From: an uncultured Prevotella sp.
GTDB lineage: Bacteria > Bacteroidota > Bacteroidia > Bacteroidales > Bacteroidaceae
Assembly (NCBI GenBank): GCA_945788545.1
Contig: CALZMK010000074.1
Location: 1-7,064, forward strand
Direction of reading: 5' to 3'
DNA length: 7,064 nucleotides
Below are positions 1 to 6,866 of the stretch, piece by piece. The translations under genes and the position numbers were made by a program. The notes under the pieces are model-generated. The model ran no database searches, had not been told where the DNA came from, and saw nothing but the letters and a program-made list of their open reading frames with translations. The first letter of the stretch is position 1. Every line of letters begins with the position of its first letter.

Positions 1-2915
1 AGACTCACGTTGAACTTCCAACGGTGCTTCACCAATTGGTCGAGTGAGGCGTCGTATAGTGTCGCCATCAGTTGGGCGTCAGCCGGTTTGCCGTCGGCAC
101 CGAGTATGCTCATTGTCCACTGTTCGCTCTGCCCCGGTACAAGTCTGTCTCTGAATGTAGTCCATTTCATCTGGAGCTTATTGTCGGGAACAGGTCTTTG
201 TATTGTCTGTGAGAAGTTATGCCATACACCGTCCTTTACCCATGCGTAGGTGAGCAATATTCCGTTGCCGTAAGCCTCCTTGTATCTGAATGTGCGGTTG
301 ATAAGGGCGTTGCTTATATTCTCGCGTCCGCTCTCCAGCACCTTGTTGCCTGATATTATGCTAAATACAACATGGATGTCCTCCCTTGATGAACCTGCCT
401 GTAACGTCACGATACTGTTATTGTCGGCAAAATGGTCGGCAGACACATAGAACCACTCGTCGGTGTCAGTGCATGGTGTCTTGTCATCGAGATTAAACAC
501 TATGAATTCCTGTCTCAAGGTGTCACTGTCGCAGAGAGCATACAGTGAGTGCTTGCCTGAGGCCAGTCGTGATGGCAACTGGATAGGAGTCATTGTACGA
601 CCTTCAAGCCATTCGCCCTCGTCGATTCTCATTCTCACGGGAGTGTTGACATCAATGCCTGCCTGGTTCTTCAGATACACCGTCACGCTCTTCAGACTGT
701 CGCCGAGTTCCTTGTCGGCTATGCTGCTGCTGATGGCAGTGGGGCGGCTGCCGAGCGGCACACTCATCTCGCCGCTGTGCGTCTCTCCGCTGATGTCAGT
801 CACGTCTGCCTCCACGGTGAAGTTGTAGAATCTCCTCACTCCTGTCTCCTCGGGCAGAATGAGAGGCAGTGCCACGTCGAATCGTCCGTCGCCGTCGGTG
901 ATTGTCTCCTCCTCTTTTATTATTACGTTACTGTCGTCGGTCCTGTACCATGGCGACCACCACAGTGAGGGTCGGCGCACCACACGGTATTTCACCCTTG
1001 CGCCCTGCACGGGCACTCCGGCATACGACACAGCCTTCGCCTCGATGCTCAGAGTGTCGCCACCCTGGTATCTCGTGTTGATGGTGGGGAATTCCACCTT
1101 GAATGATGGTCGCTTGTATTCCTCCACTCGTATTCTCACACTGCTGCTGCCCACCGAGATGCGGTAGTTGCCCGACATTCCGCCTTCGGGGATGTTGAAT
1201 TCCGTGTTCAGTGTACCGTATTTGTCGGTTGTCACCTCCTGCTCGTCCACCACGTTGCGGTTGGCGTCGCGCATCACCACCGTCATCTTCATTCCGTCGA
1301 GGGCGCGCGCCTTTGTCCATGAGTCCTTGGCATATACTATGGCGGCCACCTTCACCTTCTGCCCCGGGCGGTAGATGCTGCGGTCGGTGAAGATGTTCAC
1401 GTCCTGCTCCACCTTTCCGTCGGCGTCGTTGAAGTTAAATCCGCTCCATATCGAGCTTTTCAGGCATGCCTTGTCGTTGGCGGTATATGTGTAGTATTCC
1501 AGCGAACTCCTGTTGCTCATCTCGAATACAGCCTCACCGTTGTCGTCGCACGTGAGAGTCTCCGTCTTGGCCTTTGCCGACAGTTGCTTCACGTTGATCT
1601 TAGCTCCGCCCACCGGTTGGCCGCTTGTGGCGTCCACCACCACAAACCTCATCTTGTTGCCCGGCAGCGACTGCGTGATGGTCATGAGGTCGCTCACCCA
1701 CAGCAGTTGTCTGCAAGTGTTTGTGGCGGGGTTGGATGCCACCTCCACGAGATACACTCCCTTGGGCAATCCCTCCACCTTGATGGAGTCGTTCACAATC
1801 TGATAGTTGGGGATGCCGCCGAAGTTGGCGGTCTTTGTCAGTGTGGGATATTCCGCCGTTCTCGCCTTGATGAGCTTTAGGTCGTTGGCGTTCGACAGCG
1901 TGTAGTTTCTGCTACCATCTACATCCACCTTATATATACTCATGGTCAATGTACCCACGTTTCTCACCTTGTTGAGCTTCGCCCAGAAATCCGTGCCCGC
2001 CCTTTTCACGCTTTGGTCTATTTCGACGGTGAACATCGAGCGTGTCAGTTCCTTCTCCGCTTGGCGCAGTTGTCCCATGCCCTGCCATTCGCCCCATTTG
2101 TCGAGGGCGTAGTGTATGTATCCTATACGGTCTTCCACGCTCACGTCCTTACATCTCGACATAGCCCAGTAGCGCTCGATGGCCACCTCGCCAGCCACGT
2201 CGAGGTCGGCATACACGTGGAGCACCGAGTCGAGGGCGAATACAAAGGGTGATTTCTTCACTGCATATTTTCCCGCGTTCTCCTTCACCTCCGTCTGCAC
2301 GTATTTCATAGCCGACAGACAAGCCGCGCGCCTGTTGCCGTTCTTGTTGTAGTATTCGTACATCGGCAGATACTGCCTCGTCTCATTGCCGACGACGCTC
2401 AGCAGGTCGCCCCCGAAGATATTGGCGTTAGTGCCCTCCACGATCATCGGTTCAAAATCTCCCGCCTTGGTTTTGCCGAGCAATTCCACGTTGGCGATGG
2501 CAGCCTTGCGATATTCGGCAGCCTTGGTCTCGTGTCCCTTCCCGCCGTCGGTGTCGAGTCGCTCGCCCACCGAGTCATATATCCTGTATAGCACAGCGGC
2601 ATACACAGCCTTCAGTGCCTTGTCCGAAGCCTTGTCATAGGCGTTTTCCACCCTTTTCACGGCTGGCAACAGTGAGTCGGTGTTGATAATGTTGATGGCG
2701 CGTATCGACTGTATCTTCGCCTTCAGCAGTTGGCCGTAGGCCTTTTCTGCCTCCGCCTTGTCGGCTATCTGTGTCAGCAGTTCATACTCCGTCTTTGGCA
2801 GGTCCTTGTCCTGAGCCGTTTTCACCTGTTTCCACATCGAGGAATAGTTCTGCGCACTTGTTGTGGCGGTCAGCATCGAGAGCCCCAACAGCATTATGGT
2901 AAGCATTTTTTTCAT
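1..2915 (-). CDS. Alpha-2-macroglobulin family protein, N-terminal 971 residues (3' end beyond window)
   Basis: The frame is open from an ATG at 2915 to the window edge with no stop; I checked every codon. The protein starts MKK followed by a hydrophobic stretch and TSA-QN, a type I signal peptide with likely cleavage after residue 21. There is no lipobox cysteine, so it should be periplasmic or secreted rather than a lipoprotein. Residues of about 25-340 are mostly charged and probably helical. A beta-rich macroglobulin-like part follows, with FTDRSIYRPGQ at residues 509-519, the hallmark of the MG2 domain. Near the edge, ADAQLMATLYDASLDQL (Y954, D955) matches the end of the bait-region domain. 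Bacterial members of this family are large proteins thought to trap proteases; Bacteroidales forms are, from memory, close to 1,900 residues, so about half is missing here. Whether the thioester motif exists cannot be seen. The MKK start is preferred over internal Met4 or Met8 because it supplies the basic n-region. The gene follows a terminator and has its own candidate promoter. Confidence 0.9.
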   Translation of the reverse strand, partial: MKKMLTIMLLGLSMLTATTSAQNYSSMWKQVKTAQDKDLPKTEYELLTQIADKAEAEKAYGQLLKAKIQSIRAINIINTDSLLPAVKRVENAYDKASDKALKAVYAAVLYRIYDSVGERLDTDGGKGHETKAAEYRKAAIANVELLGKTKAGDFEPMIVEGTNANIFGGDLLSVVGNETRQYLPMYEYYNKNGNRRAACLSAMKYVQTEVKENAGKYAVKKSPFVFALDSVLHVYADLDVAGEVAIERYWAMSRCKDVSVEDRIGYIHYALDKWGEWQGMGQLRQAEKELTRSMFTVEIDQSVKRAGTDFWAKLNKVRNVGTLTMSIYKVDVDGSRNYTLSNANDLKLIKARTAEYPTLTKTANFGGIPNYQIVNDSIKVEGLPKGVYLVEVASNPATNTCRQLLWVSDLMTITQSLPGNKMRFVVVDATSGQPVGGAKINVKQLSAKAKTETLTCDDNGEAVFEMSNRSSLEYYTYTANDKACLKSSIWSGFNFNDADGKVEQDVNIFTDRSIYRPGQKVKVAAIVYAKDSWTKARALDGMKMTVVMRDANRNVVDEQEVTTDKYGTLNTEFNIPEGGMSGNYRISVGSSSVRIRVEEYKRPSFKVEFPTINTRYQGGDTLSIEAKAVSYAGVPVQGARVKYRVVRRPSLWWSPWYRTDDSNVIIKEEETITDGDGRFDVALPLILPEETGVRRFYNFTVEADVTDISGETHSGEMSVPLGSRPTAISSSIADKELGDSLKSVTVYLKNQAGIDVNTPVRMRIDEGEWLEGRTMTPIQLPSRLASGKHSLYALCDSDTLRQEFIVFNLDDKTPCTDTDEWFYVSADHFADNNSIVTLQAGSSREDIHVVFSIISGNKVLESGRENISNALINRTFRYKEAYGNGILLTYAWVKDGVWHNFSQTIQRPVPDNKLQMKWTTFRDRLVPGQSEQWTMSILGADGKPADAQLMATLYDASLDQLVKHRWKFNVS

Positions 2916-2992
2916 GTCGTTCAATTGTTTCGTGAATAATTCCGTTTTATAACATAACACCTTCTGTCGTGTATGCTTGCATATTCAGCCTA

Positions 2993-3000
2993 CAAATTTA
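2993..3000 (-). promoter_or_regulatory. Candidate Bacteroidetes -7 promoter box for the macroglobulin gene
   Basis: The minus strand reads TAAATTTG, an exact match to the TAnnTTTG box used by the Bacteroidetes primary sigma factor. It lies about 78 nt upstream of the ATG at 2915. I do not see a good TTTG -33 element at the usual spacing; a run of nine T follows the expected spacer region instead. The call rests on the -7 match and on its position between a terminator and a gene start. Confidence 0.4.
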
Positions 3001-3058
3001 CAAAAAAAAAGCATACCACTGCTATTTATTAATGAATATTATGTTTTCTTCATTACGT

Positions 3059-3077
3059 TTTACTCTTTAAGAGTAAA
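3059..3077. repeat. Perfect 9-bp inverted repeat in the spacer between the module and the macroglobulin gene
   Basis: TTTACTCTT and AAGAGTAAA flank a single central T, giving a 19-bp near-perfect palindrome. It lies upstream of the candidate promoter at 2993-3000 and downstream of the primase terminator. No T run follows on either strand, so it is not an intrinsic terminator. It could be an operator for a dimeric regulator or part of an element boundary; the sequence does not decide between these. Confidence 0.6.
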
Positions 3078-3082
3078 TGTAG

Positions 3083-3111
3083 AGGCACGGATTGACATTT
3101 TTAGGCACGGA
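3083..3111. repeat. Two 9-bp direct repeats (AGGCACGGA), 20-nt period
   Basis: AGGCACGGA occurs at 3083-3091 and again at 3103-3111. From memory, closely similar AGGCACGGATT strings are scattered through intergenic regions of many Bacteroidales genomes, so this may be a fragment of a dispersed intergenic repeat rather than a site specific to this locus. Its role is unknown. Confidence 0.5.
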
Positions 3112-3148
3112 GGGCATCCGCATCGAAAATCTGTGATAATCTACGGAT

Positions 3149-3168
3149 AAAAAAAGCGCTGCAACGCT
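3149..3168 (-). terminator. Probable rho-independent terminator of the primase operon
   Basis: On the minus strand AGCGTTGCAGCGCT folds as a 5-bp stem (AGCG with CGCT plus one T-G pair) around a TGCA loop. A run of seven T follows directly, the first being the last base of the stem. It lies 31-51 nt beyond the primase stop. The stem is short, and it is built from the last unit of the adjacent 8-bp repeat array. Confidence 0.55.
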
Positions 3169-3200
3169 GCAACACTGCAACGCTGCAACGCCGCAACGCT
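3161..3200. repeat. Five tandem copies of an 8-bp unit (GCAACGCT) directly after the primase stop
   Basis: On the plus strand the units are GCAACGCT, GCAACACT, GCAACGCT, GCAACGCC and GCAACGCT, an uninterrupted 40-bp array with two single-base variants. On the coding strand the array begins at the last base of the TAA stop (3200-3202) and runs into the terminator stem. With an 8-nt unit, gain or loss of copies would not affect the upstream protein but could change the terminator region. Confidence 0.9.
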
Positions 3201-5494
3201 TACTTACGGATTTTCACATACCTTCCGCTCAAGTCATCAATCATCAACATCTTGCGATGCACCCACGAGCGAAGCGTACTCTTGCCGTCGCCAGCCAACC
3301 CCTGGGCTTTCCTTATTTCAAGGAATTCGTTGTAGGTGAACTCCTTAGGCAATACCGCAAACATATTCTGCGGGATAGGAGTGTGGGTGTTGTTGTCCTC
3401 TTTGTCGAATACCTCAGTGATCTCGTCGCCGAAGTGGAAAAATTTCACCCACATGTCACGACGAACGGAATATGCCACATATTCGGCTATCGACCTGTCC
3501 CATTTGTAGTCGTTGAGGATATACAGGATATTTGCCTTCAACCACCCGATAACTACAGCACGGTAAGACATGATGCGATACCCCTCGCTCTCACACTGGT
3601 CGGCAATGTCGTTATGCTCATTGAGCATCTCCATTGCCAACTTGTCTGCCTGTGCGCACTGCACAAGTCCGCTGGCAGCATTCAGTTTGTCAACATACTC
3701 CCTGATCTTCTCCTTGTAGGCATCGTCGTAATCTCCAATCACTGAAATATCCTGACGTCCCTTGGGCACGAGAATAGTGTTCAGATTAAGACGGCTCAGC
3801 GTACCGTTCGACACCCATCTCTTTGTGATGAATGAATGTGCAGATTCACGTGTGCAACTGGCATTCCACACCCATCTAACAGTGTATTTGCCATTCACCG
3901 AATCTATCCCGACCCTTTTTTGTCCCCACTTTGCTGAATCAAAGGCGTACCTGATTAATAGGCCCACCGAATCAACACCTTTGTTGCTTATCTGATTGAG
4001 CATCTCAATCTCATCGACGCAGGTAATAATTCTTCGTTCACCATTGTTTTCGGCATCCACGAGCGATTGAGCCAATGCCGCAGGCGTGAGGTCGGTGTCC
4101 AGACGCTGGATGATGATGTCCGAGGGTCGCTTCTGCCTGTCCTTCTGCGAACCCTTGCCCCAGTTGTTTTGTCTCCACTGAGTCTCGCGCTTCTCGTTCT
4201 GTTCGTCGCTCTCGGTGATGTCGGCAAGCACTATCTGTATGGGCATGTTCACGTTTCCCTTACCGATTCCTTGTCTTCCTATAAGTGGCGAGGAGATGTT
4301 TGCCTCTCGCGTACATCCATCTATATACTTAAACTTAACCCCATGTAGGTGAGCGCACAACGAAGGCCATATCGACTCTTCAACCATAGCCTTAAACTTC
4401 TCCGGCACCTTAGACGAAAGGTGTTTCAAAAATCGTGGCATGCGTTGAGGACGTTGAGGCATACTTGCGCCCCTCACGTTTGAGTCGTTCTCGTCGTCAC
4501 CCTTTCCTGCCCCCAAAGCCAAGTATTTCAGTTTGCGATCCTCTTTCAATGCGTCGAGCACCTGCTTCAGCTTATATGGCATTCCCTTCCTGGGCTCCTT
4601 CAAGGCACTTTCTATTGTCCTGCGCCACTCATCCATGGGGAATCCGTCATAACGAGGTATGACTTTCTCAAGCACCTCCTGCGAATAATCGCAAATCGAC
4701 CTCAGCAACATCGCCAACTCAAATGTCCTCACGTTTCTGTCGCCCATGCAAGGCTCCTTGCCGTCGTAGAACATATCCCAGTATTTCTTGATGATGGCAG
4801 AGTAGGGGATGCCTTGATAGGATAAATCAGATGCCGCCGGTTCTGGCTTATTTGTTATCACCGTTTCCGGCTGTTTAGCCACTGATATGCCTTCCGCCTT
4901 CTCCGCCTCAAACAGCCCCTCGTCAATAAAGACCAAATCCCCCTCGCTTGCCGTCGTGGCAAAGAACACCCTCGTGACATCACGAGCCCCCTTGTCGAAA
5001 GGTATCCCCAATATCTCGCTCACCCTCTTGAGGTTCATCTCCTGATTTTCGAGAATCCTACCCTCGGAAATGCCATCGAGAATAGTTCGCATGCACACGA
5101 GGTGATATCCCTTACCAGGACTGCGCTCAAGCATCTTGGGCTTAATCTCGTCCTTCTTCTCCATCACCCTTTGAGGCACCTCTGCCATTTTCTTCTCATA
5201 CTCAGGGTCTTCAGGGTCGAAGTCAATATCCATACCAAACGACATCGACGGAGTCTTCACCCCCTTGAGATGGCCGTCCTCACCCGGTATGCACGAGTAA
5301 TTAAACTGCAAGAGCTGCCTCTTCAACTTGGCAATCTCCTCCTTGTTCATGCTTCCGTCCTTGCGTCCGCGCCTTATCTCGCTTACAAGCCACTTCTGCC
5401 TGTCGGAATCCCTCAGCTTCAGGTATTCCTCCTTTGAGTGTACAGGGCGCAGAACCTTCTGCCCCTGTACATATTGAACAAAGTAACAACTCAT
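3200..5494 (-). CDS. VirE/BT4734-type primase-helicase-like protein (764 residues)
   Basis: This is a multidomain DNA replication-type protein. Residues of about 45-185 resemble the VirE_N/BT4734 domain, related to archaeo-eukaryotic primases: MDIDFD at 88-93 (acidic DxD), SPGKGYH at 125-131 and RDVTRVFF at 171-178. A linker leads to a helical region (about 226-316; GDRNVRTFELAMLLR at 251-265). Residues of about 350-690 form a P-loop ATPase-like domain with GRQGIGKG (406-413) as Walker A and IITCVDEIE (489-497) as Walker B. The last 50 residues look like a winged helix (KSTLRSWVHRK at 738-748). I chose the ATG at 5494 because it overlaps the previous gene's stop as ATGA and has GGGAGG 7 nt upstream; an in-frame ATG at 5509 would add five residues. 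The likely role is priming and unwinding DNA during replication of a mobile element. 'VirE' is a family label only and does not imply the Agrobacterium protein's function. The domain order is seen in the sequence; the activity is inferred. Confidence 0.85.
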   Translation of the reverse strand: MSCYFVQYVQGQKVLRPVHSKEEYLKLRDSDRQKWLVSEIRRGRKDGSMNKEEIAKLKRQLLQFNYSCIPGEDGHLKGVKTPSMSFGMDIDFDPEDPEYEKKMAEVPQRVMEKKDEIKPKMLERSPGKGYHLVCMRTILDGISEGRILENQEMNLKRVSEILGIPFDKGARDVTRVFFATTASEGDLVFIDEGLFEAEKAEGISVAKQPETVITNKPEPAASDLSYQGIPYSAIIKKYWDMFYDGKEPCMGDRNVRTFELAMLLRSICDYSQEVLEKVIPRYDGFPMDEWRRTIESALKEPRKGMPYKLKQVLDALKEDRKLKYLALGAGKGDDENDSNVRGASMPQRPQRMPRFLKHLSSKVPEKFKAMVEESIWPSLCAHLHGVKFKYIDGCTREANISSPLIGRQGIGKGNVNMPIQIVLADITESDEQNEKRETQWRQNNWGKGSQKDRQKRPSDIIIQRLDTDLTPAALAQSLVDAENNGERRIITCVDEIEMLNQISNKGVDSVGLLIRYAFDSAKWGQKRVGIDSVNGKYTVRWVWNASCTRESAHSFITKRWVSNGTLSRLNLNTILVPKGRQDISVIGDYDDAYKEKIREYVDKLNAASGLVQCAQADKLAMEMLNEHNDIADQCESEGYRIMSYRAVVIGWLKANILYILNDYKWDRSIAEYVAYSVRRDMWVKFFHFGDEITEVFDKEDNNTHTPIPQNMFAVLPKEFTYNEFLEIRKAQGLAGDGKSTLRSWVHRKMLMIDDLSGRYVKIRK

Positions 5495-5901
5495 AGGCAA
5501 GCCTCCCATTCCTCGTCCTTACCCACTGATTTCTGGCTCTTGGCATAAGCCTCAATCTGTCGAAGCTCCTCATGCAATATGCTATTTATCAGCTTCTTGC
5601 CATACTTCTTCGGCATGTTGATAGAGAAGATAATGTTAGCCTTCGACTGCTTCACAGTGCCATGCCGAGTCTTGAAGATCCTCGTATATCGGCTTCCTCC
5701 ACCGCCGACATAAGGCAAAAACTTGCTGCTGCCGTCATCGTTGGTAATCAGCTTGCCTTTCTGAGTGACAGACATCATGCCACCAGCAACAATCTGATGC
5801 CTCCCATATTCATACTCGGCAGGAGTAATCGTCACTCCCCCATTCTCATGGAATACCGTCTGGGTATCCATCCTCGTAGTCTCGATAAAAATATTCTTCA
5901 T
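5491..5901 (-). CDS. Unrecognised 136-residue protein coupled to the primase gene
   Basis: I do not recognise the family. The protein has no signal peptide or membrane segment, so it should be cytoplasmic. Residues of about 1-65 look beta-rich (for example GGVTITPAEYEYG at 21-33). A GGGG turn at 66-69 is followed by a basic stretch (R71, R74, K77, R79, K84, K87). Residues of about 98-127 look helical (KKYGKKLINSILHEELRQIEAY) and the C-terminus is acidic, ending WEACL. The basic middle part would suit nucleic-acid contact, but that is inference. The gene starts 12 nt after the DUF3127-type gene, and its TGA overlaps the primase ATG (ATGA at 5491-5494), so all three are very likely co-transcribed and the last two translationally coupled. 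This context suggests a DNA replication or recombination accessory protein. Confidence 0.8.
   Translation of the reverse strand: MKNIFIETTRMDTQTVFHENGGVTITPAEYEYGRHQIVAGGMMSVTQKGKLITNDDGSSKFLPYVGGGGSRYTRIFKTRHGTVKQSKANIIFSINMPKKYGKKLINSILHEELRQIEAYAKSQKSVGKDEEWEACL
5502..5507 (-). promoter_or_regulatory. Shine-Dalgarno-like site that supports the primase start at 5494
   Basis: GGGAGG on the minus strand lies 7 nt before the ATG at 5494, inside the end of the upstream gene. The other genes in the window have AT-rich leaders with no such motif, as is usual in Bacteroidetes, so this site stands out. Together with the ATGA overlap it favours the downstream of the two in-frame ATG codons. Confidence 0.4.
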
Positions 5902-5913
5902 AATCTTTAATAT

Positions 5914-6204
5914 TTAAATTTTTGCGATTTTCCAGCATCTGTTCTCTTGCGAAAACATCGTCTTGCCGGCTTTCGTCTGAAACTCTCTCACTGTGGAATA
6001 GAATCCCACTTCCACGATGTCGCCCTCACGCAGTGTCTGCGCCATGTTCACTTTATCGTTCATCAGCTGCAGCACATACTTGTTAGGATACTGAACGTTG
6101 GGAGTATTCTCCTCCACGACTATCGTCTGCGACACCCACTTGTTGCCCGTTGTCTGCGATACACCCGACTCCACAGGCATGATTTTGTTTACCTTGTAAT
6201 TCAT
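5914..6204 (-). CDS. DUF3127-like OB-fold protein, putative single-stranded-DNA-binding (96 residues)
   Basis: The length and pattern fit the DUF3127 family of Bacteroidetes, small OB-fold-like proteins resembling single-stranded-DNA-binding proteins. The visible pattern is an opening strand (NKIMPVESG, 6-14), then GNKWVSQTIVVEE (20-32), PNKYVLQLMNDKV (40-52), LREGDIVEVGFYSTVREF (58-75), and a closing strand with an aromatic residue (CWKIAKI, 90-96). There is no acidic SSB-type C-terminal tail. It lies between the peptidase gene and the unknown gene, 12 nt before the latter, and two genes before the primase-helicase, which supports a role in protecting or presenting single-stranded DNA during element replication. 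DNA binding is inferred from fold pattern and context. The start has an AT-rich leader (ATTAAAGAATT before ATG) and no Shine-Dalgarno motif. Confidence 0.75.
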   Translation of the reverse strand: MNYKVNKIMPVESGVSQTTGNKWVSQTIVVEENTPNVQYPNKYVLQLMNDKVNMAQTLREGDIVEVGFYSTVREFQTKAGKTMFSQENRCWKIAKI

Positions 6205-6252
6205 AATTCTTTAATCTTTTTATACTAATAATACTTTGTTATTTAATAATTC

Positions 6253-6312
6253 TTTCCGATGTTTCCGTCTGCTTTCCCGTCCGCTGTCTCCGTCCGTTGT
6301 TCCCTTCCGCTG
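6253..6312. repeat. Degenerate tandem repeat (TTTCCGTCCGCTG-like, 9-15-bp units) after the peptidase gene
   Basis: Successive plus-strand units are TTTCCGATG (6253-6261), TTTCCGTCTG (6262-6271), CTTTCCCGTCCGCTG (6272-6286), TCTCCGTCCGTTG (6287-6299) and TTCCCTTCCGCTG (6300-6312). The last three are the best matches to each other. The array fills about half of the 121-nt gap between the peptidase stop and the DUF3127-type gene. On the coding strand it is purine-rich. A reading frame crosses it, but that frame overlaps the peptidase gene out of phase and has no family features, so I treat the region as non-coding. Confidence 0.65.
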
Positions 6313-6325
6313 TAGGGTCTTTACT

Positions 6326-6766
6326 TTATGTAAGACCGCCCACGTCCATCCTCGAAAACACCTGCCGATTAGCCTCCGCATCCCTCTTGCACGACACATG
6401 CAGCCACACCGCCCCGTTCTTATTCTTCTCCAGTAGCATTTGGTCAAATCTGCAGTTGTCCTCTATCCAAGTCGCCCATTCTCTGCCCTGCTTCGACGAT
6501 GCAAGCCTTATATCACAAGCCTCGCCAAGACAGTGTTGGCTATTCTTCACTCCGCCAACCGCCTCGTTCAATGCCTTGCAGCGATACCCCGAATTAATAT
6601 GAACAGGAGCACCAACATAATCCCGAAGAGGCTGTAAGACCTCTAAACAAAGATTTCTCAAATTCTCAATTACCTTCTCGTCCTTGGGAACATTGTCAAT
6701 CCCCATTCTATCCGCCGTTCTTGAGCTGATGCACTCTTCTAATGTAAAATTTTTACTTAACTTCAT
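6326..6766 (-). CDS. M15-family zinc D-Ala-D-Ala carboxypeptidase / endolysin-like peptidase (146 residues)
   Basis: The protein matches the small peptidase_M15 (VanY/endolysin-like) family, which cleaves peptidoglycan cross-bridges or stem peptides. An N-terminal FTLEECISS stretch (7-15) is followed by NSGYRCKALNEAVGG (58-72), the usual substrate-pocket segment. The zinc-ligand motif SQHCLGEACD gives H78 and D85. The third ligand is H123 in WLHVS (121-125), and E113 in DQMLLE is a candidate catalytic residue. The length is normal for the family. There is no signal peptide, so export would need a holin, or the protein acts after lysis. The start at 6766 (MKLSKNF) is preferred over an upstream ATG at 6796, because MKLSKNFTLEE is the usual family N-terminus and the extra ten residues resemble translated spacer. 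It follows an antirepressor fragment by 100 nt, so a phage-derived lysin is the favoured reading; a host wall-remodelling enzyme is the alternative. Confidence 0.88.
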   Translation of the reverse strand: MKLSKNFTLEECISSRTADRMGIDNVPKDEKVIENLRNLCLEVLQPLRDYVGAPVHINSGYRCKALNEAVGGVKNSQHCLGEACDIRLASSKQGREWATWIEDNCRFDQMLLEKNKNGAVWLHVSCKRDAEANRQVFSRMDVGGLT

Positions 6767-6802
6767 TTCAAATAATATATATAATCGCAATAACATTTGT
6801 CT

Positions 6803-6838
6803 TTAACTCCTTTAACTTCCTTAACTTCTTTAACTTCC
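6803..6838. repeat. Four tandem copies of a 9-bp unit (TTAACTTCC)
   Basis: Plus-strand units are TTAACTCCT (6803-6811), TTAACTTCC (6812-6820), TTAACTTCT (6821-6829) and TTAACTTCC (6830-6838), in perfect 9-nt register. On the coding strand this is a GGAAGTTAA repeat in the leader of the peptidase gene, 36-72 nt before its ATG. From memory, similar AAGTTAAAGG strings occur between genes in other Bacteroidales. The array could affect mRNA leader spacing or bind a protein; no function is shown. Confidence 0.85.
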
Positions 6839-6840
6839 CT

Positions 6841-6854
6841 TACTTGCGAAAGTA
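6841..6854. repeat. Short inverted repeat (TACTT / AAGTA, 4-nt spacer) after the antirepressor gene
   Basis: TACTT-GCGA-AAGTA lies 12 nt downstream of the antirepressor stop, next to the 9-bp repeat array. No T run follows on the coding strand, so it is not a convincing terminator. It could be a weak operator, or chance given its 5-bp arms. Confidence 0.3.
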
Positions 6855-6866
6855 AAGATATAAATC

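Noticed and set aside
928..1320. Minus-strand frame of 130 codons within the macroglobulin gene
   Set aside because: It is out of phase with the 971-residue macroglobulin frame. It is rich in Arg and Gly, as expected of a shifted frame, and has no family features.
3059..3077. Intrinsic terminator for either flanking gene
   Set aside because: The stem is AT-rich and no T run follows on either strand; the hairpin at 3149-3168 is a better terminator.
3161..3200. Origin-type iterons or a CRISPR array
   Set aside because: The units are only 8 bp with no unique spacers, too short for typical iterons (about 17-22 bp) and without CRISPR architecture.
3257..3745. Plus-strand open frame of 162 codons opposite the primase gene
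   Set aside because: It lies wholly inside a well-supported minus-strand gene, has no recognisable motif, and its composition is that of the reverse strand.
6220..6447. Minus-strand frame of 75 codons crossing the peptidase end and the 13-bp repeats
   Set aside because: It overlaps the peptidase 3' end out of phase, and the rest is translated repeat sequence, so it is not a credible gene.
6853..6860. Promoter box TATCTTTA upstream of the peptidase gene
   Set aside because: It differs from TAnnTTTG at the last base, has no TTTG at -33 spacing, and lies just after the antirepressor stop, so co-transcription explains expression equally well.
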